From: Bugula neritina
Lineage: Eukaryota; Bryozoa; Gymnolaemata; Cheilostomatida; Bugulidae
NCBI GenBank assembly: GCA_964035545.1
Contig: OZ037767.1
Location: 29,245,628-29,309,627 of the forward strand
Direction of reading: 5' to 3'
Length of the DNA stretch: 64,000 nt
The position numbers were made by a program, and so were the translations under genes. The notes beneath the pieces were generated by a model that saw nothing but the letters and a program-made list of their open reading frames with translations, ran no database searches and had not been told where the DNA came from. This document shows, piece after piece, positions 14,601-34,600 of this stretch (positions are counted from its first letter, which is position 1; every line of letters starts with the position of its first letter).

Positions 14601-17600
14601 AAGCTAGCTTTCAGCTGTTGCCTTGTTTACATGACTGCATATTATAAAATCAAATATAGCAAGTTTTAGACAATCCGCGAACGGTTTGGAAAATTGAACA
14701 AACATACTTTACTCAGAAAAAGAAAAGCTTGCAAAAGCACAGCTTATCATGAAATTTATAGACAACTTACATTTTTTTAGAAAAAACACTGCATTTATAT
14801 TTTGTAAACTGATTGACTATAATATATTGTTTCTATACATACAGACTGTTCATTCAGGTCTATGAAACTCATTCATTTTGATTGAGATTGTGAAATTGTT
14901 TTACTTGCAGGTTTATGTTGGTGCTAATTTGCCTAATCTTCAGTGTTCTATCAACAATTGATAACTACACAAAGTTCGCTAACGGCATTCTATTCTGGAT
15001 GGTATGTAAATCAATCCGTTCACAGGGCACCTGCTGTCAGTGCCTGTAGAGTACCTGTTGTCATAGCCTGCAGGTGCTCTCAGCTATCCAGAAATAATGA
15101 TGTAATGTATTGTTTAATGGAAATTCATAATATGACACACATTTTTGTAAGATAGCGGCTAATATACCACTTTCTTTTATTATGCATTATGTAGTAGTAA
15201 TCCAACAGTATTCTTCTAGCGAGATCACAACTCCAAAACTGTGTAATAGTTAATCCAGATTCTAGCAAAAATACAAATGTGTTACTTTATATTGCTAAAG
15301 AGAGTTTGAAATATGTACAATAAAATACCTCCCAAATCAAAAATTATTTGAGTTAAGTCAGTTGAGTTTCCAAAACATACATTCATCACCCCTGGAAATA
15401 GTTTTTATGGATTTGTAGGGTACTGAGTCGTTTTAAAAATTTTTTTAATAATAATTGAGCTAGCAAATTTAAACAAGTAATGTACATATTGAATTCTCTC
15501 ATGTGGTGGAAGTGGTAGGTTTGTAATCAATTTATTCGCATTATTATATTACAGGAGATATTTTTAGTCGTCTTTTTTGGAGTAGAGTATGTAGTCAGAC
15601 TGTGGTCAGCTGGTTGTAGAAGTAAATATATCGGGTTCAAAGGTCGGTTCAGATTCTCGAGAAAGCCCATATCTATAATCGGTGAGTGAAATTGCTCAGA
15701 TAAGAACAGTAAGCTGAGTTAAATTTATGTTTCATTTACTAAATATAATTTCCTTTTCATAGAAATAATTATTAGATAAACTCTAACTATTACGCTATCT
15801 CTAAAAATTATAAACTAAGCTCAGTTCTTTGTACTATGATTTTGTATCATTGTATTATTAATATTATATGGCATGGCCTAAAAATAATTTTTTTTTGGAC
15901 AAAAAGTTAATCCAGTCTATAAGGGCAAAAAACCTGGAAATACTAAAATATATGTTTGGAACAGTTTCTTCATCTATATTTCCCATCTGCTTCATTTACA
16001 TGTTACCACTGTCACATGACCACACTATCACATGACCACACTGTCACATGACCACACTGTCACATGACCACACTGTCACATGACCACACCATCACATGAT
16101 CATGAGCTAATTTATGATACTTTATATAGCAATGTTAGTTTTATCATAATAATTAGAAAAAATAGTTTACAAATATATTTGTTTATAGCCATTTATCTAT
16201 AAATAGCATGCAATTCCAGCGTGTTATGCTCAAAAAACTAGTTATGATGTCATTTCCTTTATATATTTTAGATTTAATAGTAGTTGTGGCCTCAATAGTT
16301 GTGCTGGGTGCAGGGTCAGAAGGTCAAGTGTTTGCAACGTCAGCTATTAGGTAAGTTACGTTGTTTACTAGAAGTAAGTTACAGTATGGTTGTATATCTT
16401 GGCTTCTATGTTAATAACAATTTAGTGTCATATTGTATATTATATTCAATTCACATTCTAATGTAATGCAGCAACAATGTGAAACAATTTTATGCATATG
16501 ACTATATAGAAATATATAGAAAAAAATAAAAAAAAATTATTGCATCAAGTGTTTTTTATATTCTGCATTAAATCATGAAAAAGATAGCCTGGTGCTATCT
16601 GGTACTACCAGGTGCTGCCAACTGCTGCTAGATGCTGATAGGTGTTATCTGCTGCTTGCCTGGTGTTTCATTTCATACCTATATTAATTATAAGTCTAAC
16701 ATAAATTGTTATTAACATTTTCTCTTCATATATATTCAGATTACTATTAGTATTATATACTTTCCTTTGAAAATATGCAGATAATGTCATTATAATACAA
16801 TGTAATATCTAGAATATATATCTACCACTAAATCTTGTAAAATATAAATAATGCCACAAATTATTCTCTCAGAGGTGTGAGGTTCCTGCAGATCCTGCGA
16901 ATGCTACATGTCGACCGACAGGGTGGAACTTGGCGTCTGCTGGGCTCTGTAGTCTATATCCATAGGCAGGTTGTGTCCTTACTATATGTTCTATACTAAC
17001 TTTACATCACAGTGCATAGTGTAGATAATTTTTTATAGTAAACAAAGTACGTAGGGAAACACTTCAGTAAATTTTCTCAATGTTCTAAATGATAAGTAGT
17101 TTATACCACTTGTGCAATTATCTATTTGTTGGTGAAAATATAATTAGATTAATTATTTCAAGGTTTTATGGCATGTAGGTGTAGAGTTTACATTATTCCA
17201 TTTTTATAGTTCTATTATGTGCATCATTGACAAAGCTATCTGATTCAATTCACCACAGGTGAAGGGCAACTCCGTCAAACCTCTCTATGCTTGCCGTTTG
17301 TTTTCCGATCAATAAATGTGAGCTCATGCTGTAACATTTCTCCACCTCATAGTTCAGCAGCAAAATGCTTAGTAAAGTTGCTTATAGACTAAAAACTTAA
17401 GCATTCTGCAAAAAGAAACAAGGTTACAATTGACTTCAGTAACAGTTAAAAATCTTCCAACTCCCAAACATGACTCACTGTATGGAGAAATTTTGTGTAC
17501 AAGTTTAACAAATATCTTTTGATTAACTTTGATAATAGCATGACTAAGCTGCTGTGAATTGGTTATATTAATTTATTTTATTTTAATATTTTATATATAA

Positions 17601-20600
17601 TTTTATAGTATTTTTTATAGATAATATCTTTACTTTTTTAAGTAATTATTTCAGACAATAAATGTTTTTTCCTTTTCTGCAGGAACTGATAACTACGCTG
17701 TACATAGGCTTCTTAGGACTAATCTTCTCATCATACTTTGTTTATCTGGCTGAAAAGGATCAAATAGATAAAAATGGAAAGATTCACTTCAACAGCTATG
17801 CCGATGCCCTCTGGTGGGGAGTTGTAAGTAAAATATATTGATTACATATCAGCTCATTATTGGTTATTGATTACTTATCAGCTCATTATTGGTTATTGAT
17901 TACTTATTGGCTCATTATTGGCTATTGATTGATAGATAATATTGGCTTGCATACTGCTATAAATGTAGAACTGATTTCTTGTTACAGATTACGGTTACAA
18001 CTATAGGCTATGGAGATACTGTTCCGCAAACATGGCCGGGAAAAATTGTAGCTTCATGCTTTTCAGTTTTTGCTATTTCCTTCTTTGCATTACCAGCCGT
18101 AAGTTACAAATTTCTTTTATTATTGCTATTAGAAATTTCTTCTCACACTCATATTCGAGAAAGTTGTGGGCCACTCGTTGTTTAGAATTATGCAAAAATA
18201 TGAACATAATCTTCTAAAACAGGGTTTTGTTGACGTTACAAATTTTAGGGTATTTTGGGCTCCGGGTTTGCCTTGAAAGTTCAACAGAAGCAGAGACAGA
18301 AACATTTCAACAGACAAATTCCAGCGGCAGCTACCCTCATACAGTGCCTGTGGCGAGTCTATGCTGCCACGAATGGAAAAAATGCCAACAGTGCTACATG
18401 GAAGATGTATACACAGGTAGGGCAGGCAACTCCCAGTGCAAAATTATCTTTGTTTATATATGCAGATAGTACCTACTAGTGCTGAGTCAATGTTTAGAGT
18501 TTAGAGTACGGGAATCAAGTGACTAGTAAATTGTCAGCATTTCACCATTTCTGGTATATCTATATTTTGTATTTGTATTTTCAGTATTTTTCAGTACTTT
18601 GATTAAGAAATATAACTTCTAAAAACTTAAAATTGGCAAAATTGTCTTTAAGAATGTTTATATTTGTATTACAGTTATCAATAGAGTATCAAAAATAGTA
18701 ATTGCTACAAATATAGCTAAAAGCCATGCTGATAGCAACTGACACAAAACTGAAATCAATGAATATCAGCTCAGCACTAGTAGATATTATGTGTCTTTCT
18801 TGACTTAATAAGTACTTGTTTACATGTCTTTTAATATCTACAATGATATTTTATAGACTGCAATAGGTAAATAGTGTGTTTAGTGTTTTTTCTGAAATCA
18901 TTTTTATACTTTTTTTCCAGCTATATGTGGCATTCCAAAGCAATGTCGAATATAAATCATTTGGTAATCGTAAGCCAGTAAGTCCTGAAAATTAGCTGAG
19001 TATATAAATACCTTCTATGATCAGTTTGATAATAATATCTTCATAGTAGTCAGCCAATTATTCTTTTCAATATAATTTATACTGCACCTTCTGATTTCCC
19101 ATTCCCAGATAATATACAAATAAAGTTATAAATTAATGAGCATTGTAGCTCATTTTGAAAACAATAAAATTCAATTACTGCCAAATTAATATACTGAATT
19201 GTATTATTTAAATTTAAAATATTGATTTCTAGATTTATAATCTCCTAACCCTTTAGATTTCAGTAACTACCGCTTAGAACATTCCATCACAGGTTTTGTT
19301 GCTAATTATAGAACTAAATAGAACTAATAGAGTATGGAGAAAATACTTTGTGTAATGATGGAGTTTTATTAACTGTTAGTCAATATTAATTGATGTTGTA
19401 ACAGGAGCCAAAGCCCCACCTGAACCCATTCTCCGCATACAACAGGAACAAGCGACCAAGCCTGAAGAGGCGAAAGTTCTCCATCAGATCGATTGATAGA
19501 AAAGGAAGTACCGATAGTATGATGGCAAACATGGATGATTTGGGTAAAAATTGCTTTTAATATACTCTATTCTACAAGTTTATACTTTATATCGGATCTG
19601 AAGACTATTTTATCCTAAATATAGGTTTTAGAAAAAATTGTACTCCTTGTGTAACATATCATTCTAAAAAAAGAGCAATAATACTATTTTTTAAACCTTG
19701 ACCATTAGTAACAATCTCTACAAAAATTAACATATCCATTTTATAAAATAAAGTTATTATCTTATTTAAAATAGCAAATCAATTTATGTAAATATTATGG
19801 TTAAGTATATACATGCATGCTAGAGGTTGCTATGTTAGCTACATATCATTGTGTGGCATGTCTGCTACCACCCTTCTATAATCAACATATCATAGTGTAG
19901 AACACATTCTACTACCTAGCACTTATACATGATGAGAGAGCTAATTGTCATTTGCTGAATTGATTCTTCATTAGGATATACACATATACACATAATATGG
20001 CAAAGCCATACAATGGCTGTGCTAAGAAAAGCAAACTAATAAGCTTTGTCTTCCTACTTTATAAAACCTATTGTTGCAATGTACAACTTCAAAATAATAT
20101 ACTTTACTTTGTGCAGCTGTTAGTGTAAGCTATAGTTTAGCAGTAATGAATGTCTTACGTATGTAGGGGTAACGGGGGGGGGGGGGCACAACGGTCATAG
20201 GGGTACAAAAAGCCGGCCAAATTGTGAGAGAACTTATTGACTTAGAGTTGTGATTTTTTTCTTCATAAAAAGGTATTGACATAAATATTCAGCCATTGTA
20301 GTTTCAACACTTGCGGAACATACGTGTTGAAAAGGCGAGTGAAAAACTGTTTTCACCTACTCTTTGTAAAATTTTTAAGATGCCGTTAAAGCTTTATAAC
20401 TTTTTTCACTCAAAGGCAACAAGTCTAGATTTTACTAGTATTGTTGCCATTGCTTGTCTCTACATTGCTTAACTAGTATAACAGCAAACTCTAAAATAAA
20501 TATTCCTTGAGGCACATTTACGTTCAAATTGGCCATCCGGGGCACAATGGGCCACGCTGACCGGGGCACAATGGGCCACCTGATTATTGTACCCTGATCA

Positions 20601-23040
20601 CTGTTATTAGTTTGTTTGCCCAAAAAGTTGGTTGAAATCTTACTAAAATCTATAGATATAGCCATTTCTGACCTTTTTGTAAAATATCAAAGACATCATG
20701 GTAAGACTACAAAACTACAAGGTGAAGCTCCCCTAATATATACATCTGATGAGGTTAAAGCTATGCTATTTTATACATAATACAAAACACTCTGGTGTTG
20801 CTACTAGTAGATAGTCATGATATTCATTATATATTACACCATTGAGGGAATATACATGTATTTGACTAAAATAAATTGTGATTTGCTCATTCGCTCCCCC
20901 CTCTCCCTTCCGTACTCCAGCCACAAACCGAAGCCATGCATGCACCTTAGCTACAGTTCATAGAAAAAAGTCAACTTAGAATTTTGTAGTACATGTTACT
21001 AAAGTTTTTTTTTCTGATAAAAGTTCCTCTGAAGTGTAAATAAAAGAAACATTTTTAGTTCTAAACAGTAGTGATAATGACACCATAGAACCGAGTGATA
21101 TGCGTTTAATTTTGCCTTCCTCTGCTATCCGTGGTGGCACAAACTGTACAGCTAAAACATGAATTTTGCTTTAGATCTGAAAGAATATTTGTATTTATTT
21201 GTAATATTAAATAAATAAAGGTCAGATGTAACAAAATACGCAAAGTTTCAATATGTTTGTTGTGTTCCACTCAGTGGCCCATTGTACCCCGGTACCGGGG
21301 CACAATAAGCCGATTTTTTCGTCATGAAAATTTCATTATTCTGAAAGTTGTGAGAAAGATAGAAACAACAAACTGATACCTGTAATAGACAACAGATGCA
21401 GCATTAAGACTAGAGATTATTGAACATGTAACTTGAAAATCAGATGAATGAGAGCAAAAAATGCGAAATTCGGCCCGTTGTGCCCCCCCCCCCCTTACCC
21501 CTACTTAGGTTCCTACTGGTTAGCTATGCTTGATACTAAAAAGTTAGCCTTAAACTTTCTAATTATACAAAACATGCTGCATAGTAGAAAACCAAGTAAT
21601 CAGTTGTAATCCTTTAAGCTTGTGAAATATCTTCGTTACTTTATCAAGCCAGGCAGTTTGTTGATTCCATTTAAATTATGTTTGCTTTTTTCTACTCAGC
21701 ATCTAAGAAGCATTCACTCCAGTCATGCAAGTTCGATGATGTCTACGTGGATGAACAGAATGACAATGACAGTGAAGAGCTCGTTGTCGTAAAACCCATA
21801 CAGTAAGTTAAACATCATGTAGATGCGACCAATAACTAAATCTGTGAAAGTAATAGATTAAATTCCTCTGTTTGTATACATTATTGATTTATCACATCAT
21901 ATACATGTAGCATATATAACCTATTGCATATTATACTGTATTGTATAATTTTTCATTGTACTATACTGCATTATAAAATATTGCATCATATATTATATAA
22001 CATTTCATTATACTATACTATATTATATATTTTAGATTAAATAACCAGCACAAAGCAGCTATAAGAGTAATTAGAAGAATTAAGTATTTTGTGGCAAGAA
22101 GAAAATTCCAGGTATAACAGTTATTGTTTACATTCAGTAGAAACTAAAACTAAAGTTTTGGTCAACAAAACCCGCCCCTACAATTTATTGCCTGTTAGGT
22201 GCTGTTAATGTTGATCATTTCTTATAGCTAAGATCTCTTGCAATGTTGGTATGCATGCAAAGCATTGCTCCTGCTTAGAAAATGTGTTTACTGGTTGCCA
22301 TGCTTACAGCAAGCTCGGAAACCCTATGACGTCAGAGATATCATAGAACAATATTCTCAAGGTCATCTCAATATGATGGTGAGAATCAAAGAGTTACAGC
22401 GTCGACTTGACCAAACGCTAGGCAAGTCAACATTAGAGAAAGATGGACAGCGTCTCACCATAACTTCTCGACTAATCAAGGTGGAGGATAAAGTAAGTCA
22501 AATACGTAGTGACTAGTATACACTTAAGGGGTTGTCTTATTATATGAGAATCCGTGGCTTCAAAAAATGTGTATAATGTGCTCACAGCTAACTTTACTTT
22601 GCAGCTACAGTAAAACTTATAGCAGCTACTCCATCAAAAATATTTCTATGGCAAAAAATTATGAATTTCTTAAAATTCAGTTACTTTCAGCAAAGTTTGT
22701 AAAACATTATGTTTAACAAATTTTGAATAAATGAAGTAGTGACTATGTTTTCTTCTTTTATAAATAACAATTTCACTTTTGATCTATCAAAAACGCTATC
22801 ATAAAAATATTTTAAAGTAGTAGCATAATTATTTGTGTGCTCATTATGTGTAGAACATTAGTTTTAAATGCTGGGTTGTTTTCTTAGTTGGTTGGAGTTG
22901 AGCGAAAGATGGACCAAATGATTATAATGCTTAACACCGTTCTAAAGCATTTTGATGAAAATGAGGCCATGTCTATCATGGATTCTCGAAGCAACAGGAA
23001 ACAGGAAGTGGCAAAACAAGAAGAAAGAGGAAAACGCTGA
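11628..23040 (+). CDS. KCNQ1: KCNQ1-type (Kv7.1) voltage-gated potassium channel alpha subunit
   Basis: Pore-forming subunit of a slow voltage-gated K+ channel in the plasma membrane. Fifteen exons join in phase to 593 residues: 11628-11666, 12653-12870, 14911-15001, 15555-15681, 16272-16350, 16873-16969, 17683-17823, 17988-18098, 18249-18416, 18921-18977, 19405-19543, 21700-21802, 22036-22111, 22310-22492, 22888-23040. Visible parts are S1 (about 86-106), S2, S3, S4 (about 185-200) with R-Q-R-H-R spacing ending in [10 protein letters not shown]5, pore TTIGYGD (268-274) and S6 ending [14 protein letters not shown]. The tail has helix A with IQ-like [11 protein letters not shown] (calmodulin site), helix B ([17 protein letters not shown]) and a C-terminal coiled coil. 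The S4 Gln/His and QQARKPYDV favour KCNQ1 over KCNQ2-5. The 13-residue first exon is the least certain; only its phase and Met support it. AATAAA near 23.4 kb may end the transcript. Confidence 0.95.
16008..16099. repeat. 16-bp tandem repeat (CACATGACCACACTGT)
   Basis: Nearly six copies of CACATGACCACACTGT, with ATCA variants at the edges, lie in the KCNQ1 intron between the S2 and S3 exons. Confidence 0.9.
17838..17932. repeat. about 29-bp triplicated repeat in KCNQ1 intron
   Basis: Three head-to-tail copies of a unit containing TTATCAGCTCATTATTGG lie between the S5 exon and the pore exon, 15 bp after the donor. Confidence 0.85.
20163..21504. mobile_element. non-autonomous terminal-inverted-repeat DNA element
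   Basis: The left end reads GTAGGGGTAAC, then about 13 G, then GCACAACGG. The right end is its near-exact reverse complement (CCGTTGTG, a C run, TTACCCCTAC), giving terminal inverted repeats of about 30 bp around 1.34 kb. Inside, GGGGCACAATGGGCCAC occurs twice near 20.54-20.58 kb and in inverted form near 21.28 kb, so the subterminal parts are also inverted. There is no transposase frame. No clear target-site duplication could be read. It lies in the KCNQ1 intron 19544-21699. The transposon superfamily is not identified. Confidence 0.75.
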
Positions 23041-24205
23041 CCCATCAAAATTATGCAATACTATCTTGCCAAAAAATTCAAGGGGTTCATTGGGTATTAA
23101 GGTTCAGTATATACCAACCCCCACACATCGTACTTTATAGATTTTTGTAAAAATAATGTGAAGACATAAAATACATTTAATATCTGCAGTTGTCTATGCA
23201 GAAGTTTTAATTCCTTGCCCTGCCTCCTATCACACATATATATATAACTTATTTATTGGAAAGTATTTTTAAGAACCTGTTTGTACATGTATATAATATT
23301 ACTTTATTTTTAAATAGTTTATACAAGTAGTAAAATATTTTGTATTTATGTAAGTAAATAATCACTGATGTATTTTTATGTTGTACAGATTAAATTAAAA
23401 AAATAATAAAATATACTATTATATGTAACAGTGGCTGTTTGAGTGTCACATAAAAACATTGGGCACATCAACCTGAACAGCAATGCACACATTGTATAGA
23501 ACAAAAGAATAGAATGTAAACTTGAAATGTAAAATGCTAGTAATTTACAAATTTATGTAAACATTTTTATTAATTCTAAACAGAATATTGCCCCACTTTA
23601 CTGACTATAATTAAGCAATTACTTGAAACTATGTTATCATAGCTATACTAAAATAGCACATTTTACTTATTTTTTCACTAATTTCCAAATGAAAATAACT
23701 TGCTATTGTTCGAGAACCTAACCTGCTGTATATTTTTTCTGTTGAGAACATATTTATTCTTTAAAATGTATATCATGTCATTATATAATAAATTATTGAG
23801 TAGTTAGTAGCTAAACTAATAACTATAGTAAATTGACTAGTAACTCGTCAATTAAAAGTAAATTAAAATGGCATGTTGTTTTTATTAAGCCATGGAGCTA
23901 ATGTAAAATATTCTAATTAAATATAACTAATTGCAAAAATATTCTGCAATTAACCATGTGCAGTAAAGCTATTACTTTATTGACAGGCCTAAATGCTTTC
24001 TTACAAATCTGATATTAAAATGCCAGACATTTCACTGCAAACTGATTATTGCAAAAATGCAGTGACAAAGATTTTGGAATGTAGTTAAATTTAAACAATT
24101 CAAACCCAATACTAAAACAAACCATTTCATAATATAAATTCAAGTTCATACAGCTGGGTGTAAAGATCAATCAGCATGTCATAAAAGAGAAACCCAGAAA
24201 ACACC
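23041..24205. other. intergenic, KCNQ1 3' UTR region
   Basis: AT-rich sequence between the KCNQ1 stop and the next start codon, on the same strand. An AATAAA-containing run near 23.40 kb is a plausible KCNQ1 polyadenylation signal. Nothing else is recognisable. Confidence 0.45.
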
Positions 24206-30555
<6,350 letters not shown>

Positions 30556-31657
30556 GCTTCCATACCTAACAACTGTAAGTATCTAACTGCAGTTAAAGTT
30601 TTGCGACCATAATGACTTGCTTTTTATTCGTGTAAAGTTTCTTGAACGATACTGAAGTAAATTTTGCTTTTGATGATACTTGACGGAAAAGTCATGGTTT
30701 TTTCAACTATGTGAATATTGTATCATTCACTGCACCACCAGGCTAGCCCTTCTGCAGGTCAAGAATAATCTATATTCTTTACAATGCAAAATGAGCTTTC
30801 CAGAAGTTGACATCTCGGTTTATATTGGCTTGGTGCTGTAGTATGTGAACCTTCATATTGCAGTGTTATGTACTCAATTGACAAGACTTCTAAAGTCTGA
30901 ACATACAAACATAGAATGTCATTTCACTTGCATCCTTTTAATTGTGTTATTTACAGAAAGCTGCTCTGTAAAACTATATTATTGCCTGCTTACTACTGTG
31001 ATTTACTAAATTATACTTCTCACATCGACTAATTCTGGTTACAGAAACTCAATGAAAAATTAAGACTGGCCAATACCAATGAAAGAAAACAAATTAACTA
31101 CTTTCCCAGAAAAACTAATGCTATAGAATACCTGCTGGAACAGATATTCTATTGTTTTATAAGATGTACAGCAGAAATTGCAAAAGTTAGAATCAAAACC
31201 AATAGTTTCTATGTTGTCTATCAGAATTTAATTAGAAATAATACAAATAAACTGAAGCAGCCTATAAAATTTGTAATGAACAGTCATATAATATATACCA
31301 TATATATATATATATATCAGTTACTGCTTGATTCAATTGATATTTTAAAATAATAATACTTTCACAAGTATGCTGATGTTAATGTCACAACAATATAAAA
31401 TTACATGAAATACTAGCTGAATAGAAATACTTATCTAGTGACCGAAAGCATGATAGACTAATAATGTACATTTATAATATATTATATAATATCATGTATA
31501 ATACAATGCATAGCAGATTGTTATAATGTACCATATGATATATTATCTTAAAGCATGTTGAATACGGCAATGTACAATATATTGCATAACGCAAAGTATA
31601 ATATATTACATGAAATAACTTTAATGACCAAAAATAACATTTTATCAGCAAAGGCTT
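30556..31657. other. intergenic between convergent genes
   Basis: The tail-to-tail gap between the YTIY-repeat gene (+) and TELO2 (-). AATAAA at 31246-31251 (+) and ATTAAA on the minus strand at 31620-31625 (33 nt after the TELO2 stop) are plausible polyadenylation signals. If both are used, the two transcripts end only about 370 bp apart. A short (TA)n lies near 31.30 kb. Confidence 0.45.
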
Positions 31658-34600
31658 TTAGGTTTTGCTTTTCATGCCAGTCTGAACCTGATGTTGTAAA
31701 TAAGAAAGAACTTTTGTTGCCATTTCCTGCAATTCGGGACTTGGACTGGTGCCAGCAAGTGCTAGCAAGTACTGGTGAGCCTCAGTCAGTGAGGCATTCC
31801 GCAGCAGGTCCTGTACAGGTGTTACCATTATCGCCATGGTGATACAGAAAACTACTGCTTTCTGCACAGCCAACTCCTTATAACACCTGAACACAAAAGC
31901 AAATCTCTTCATAATTATACAGTTTCCACATGAAAAAAGAGAATACATAGAAATTAAGTGTATATTATAACATATTGCAATGAATATTAATATAGCAACC
32001 CAAAGACTGTGAACCTAAGATTTCAGTAGACAAAGTAGAATTAAAGTCGACCTGAATGCCCAGACTACTTGAAGCAACTCTGACGCCATTCTTGGAGCTA
32101 GGAGGCAGTTTTGAGCCGAGGCAACTATCTTTCCAAGAGTATAGAAATACTGGACCAGCAATATAGTGTCCGCATTGAATGGGTTGTACTCTCTTTCTCC
32201 ATTTCTCACTGCCTTCAAGAACCAAGATTCAATTATGTATCCAGTAAAACGTGCAGTAATTTTCACACTGGCAAATGTCAAACTTGAACTGACAAGACCA
32301 TATTAATATTTTCAATAACATGTGAGATTTATAACACAAATTTACATCTACCCCATCAAGTTACATTCAACACCAACATGACACCATTGAGTAGTTAGGA
32401 GTCACCTGAAGGTAGACACGTTAACTCAGTCACAACTCACCAAAAGAAGAGGAAAGAAAAAATGTCCGGCCACGGCAGAAAAGCGATTAGCGACGCTCGT
32501 GTCAGCTGTGTGAGAAGCTGAGGCAAAGCGCCTTGTTTTGGCCTCAATGCGCCTGTCTACAATCTCTCTCCAGTTGGGTTCTGTGTAAGAAGAGAAGACA
32601 ACTACCGTATAACTTATGAACTTGTAAATAGAAAGAAATTTCTAATTTTACATGTAAACACAACGAGTCTTTACATGGCGGCCATATTATTGCATCTCAC
32701 CAGACGGTTCGTCGCCAACGTTCAGAGTTGTCATCTCCTCAACCAGACTAGATGGTTTCTTCTCATGTTCAGCTTTGGGGTCAGCGAGTTGCACGGCACC
32801 GGCAGCAAGAGCATCCAACATATCCAGTCTCTAGAGACGACCACACAGTATATGAATTATTTGGAAGAGCAAGACTGAGGAGAGGTCATGGAAATTATAG
32901 TTTGATAACCAACCTGGCGCACATTGTAGTTCCTCGCGCTGAACTCTTTACACAAGTATTGTGCAACAGGCACAGGGGAGACGACTAGAAGAGACACCAG
33001 AGACTCGTGATGGAGGAGGACAAAGTTCTCAACTACTAGGGAACTCTCCATGTGCAGCAGAACTTTAGCAAACTCTACAGATACCTGCTCAAGTATATAT
33101 TAGGGTGATGAAATGAGATGTAGATATCAAGGTGTAGCATACGTGTGATAGACGTATTCAATGTACAACTAGATCAGAAACTACCACCACCGCCGCCACC
33201 ACCACAATCGCCGCCACCACCACGATCCTTACTAGTAATAATCATGAAATCACAAATACCTCTTCTGTCATCACTTTGCTACGTCTGATGAGAGTTGGAG
33301 CCACCTTCAAGCATGACTCAACCTTCTCTGGGTTGTCAGCTGACATCAGTCCTTGCATGCACTCTCCAAGGTACGATGCCGGCTGCTCCGTAGGCCTAGC
33401 CTTGTCCTCAAACTCACCCAGTGGCTCTAAATCATCATCGCTGTCTAGATCCTCCCCATACTAGTAAACATACATAGAATCTTAGGCTACTGCTTTGTGA
33501 ACTCAAATCACAGGCTAAAAGCAAAGATGGGGGTGTAGAAATACTAATCTCAACGGCTACAAACAAACCACTAGTACTAACACCAAATGTGGCTTATTGA
33601 ACATAATTTTCATCTTGTAGCTGGTGGTAAAATGATTTCAATTAAAAACGCGACTTCTACTATGAAGTTGAGCTGGAGGAAATGTCGTAAATAGGAGAGA
33701 AATGAGAAAAAACATCACTTAGGAAGATCGGAGTGACCAAGAACCATCACGTATTTCACATAACAGTTATGCAACCTGATGGGTGTATTATTCAGTGTAT
33801 AATTCACCATCTTCCACCAGCCATACCTGCGCCCTGTCAAGAACCGGTTTACTAGTTCCACTAACATCTCCAGGGCTGTCACCGAGTATATTCTTAGACT
33901 GTTTTTCATAAGCGGAGCTGTCGGGCAGCGTTGGACACGTTTCCAGTGACACAAGCTCCCTGTATATTTGATCATCATCATAATCAAATTCCAGCTTCTT
34001 CTCCAGCTGTGGATTCAACTTAGCGGAGAGGATTTGAGCCACCGCCATACCTGCAGTGTTGTTACACAGCATATGGGCTAGTAGAGAATACAACTCATCA
34101 AATGCATTACATTGTTATATCTCAACGACGGCGTAACAAAACTGTAAAACATAGAATTTAAAATTGTGTTTTTGTCAGCTTTCTGTAACTCAAAGGTTAA
34201 TAATATTCTGCTGTTGAAAGTTTACTCGATGCTCTGGTATGTCATAACTCAAACATCAACCTGCCCAGGTGACAAGCTAGCGGCAGCAATGCTAGCGGCA
34301 GCTATTACCTATGTGTCTGATTGATGAATCGCTGTTAGTCAGATGATTTTGAAGACCGGACATTAGATCTTTAAACAGCGGCATTTTGAGAGAGTCAGAC
34401 GAGTGAGAAGGAAGGAATGTAGAACAGACTACAATGGCCTTACTTATATACATGTGTTGATCCAGGGATACACATCTATAAGGGAAAGAAATTAAATATA
34501 CCTGATATTATACACCTGATACTATACACCTGATACTATACACCTGATACTATAAACCTGATACTATACACCTGATACTATACACCTGATACTATACACC

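Noticed and set aside
20435-20665. 76-residue minus-strand frame in the KCNQ1 intron
   Set aside because: It lies inside the TIR element, repeats WPIVPR because of the internal DNA repeat, and resembles no transposase.
32675-33464. Plus-strand frames over TELO2 exons
   Set aside because: Antisense shadows of TELO2 exons, which carry clear TELO2 signatures on the minus strand.
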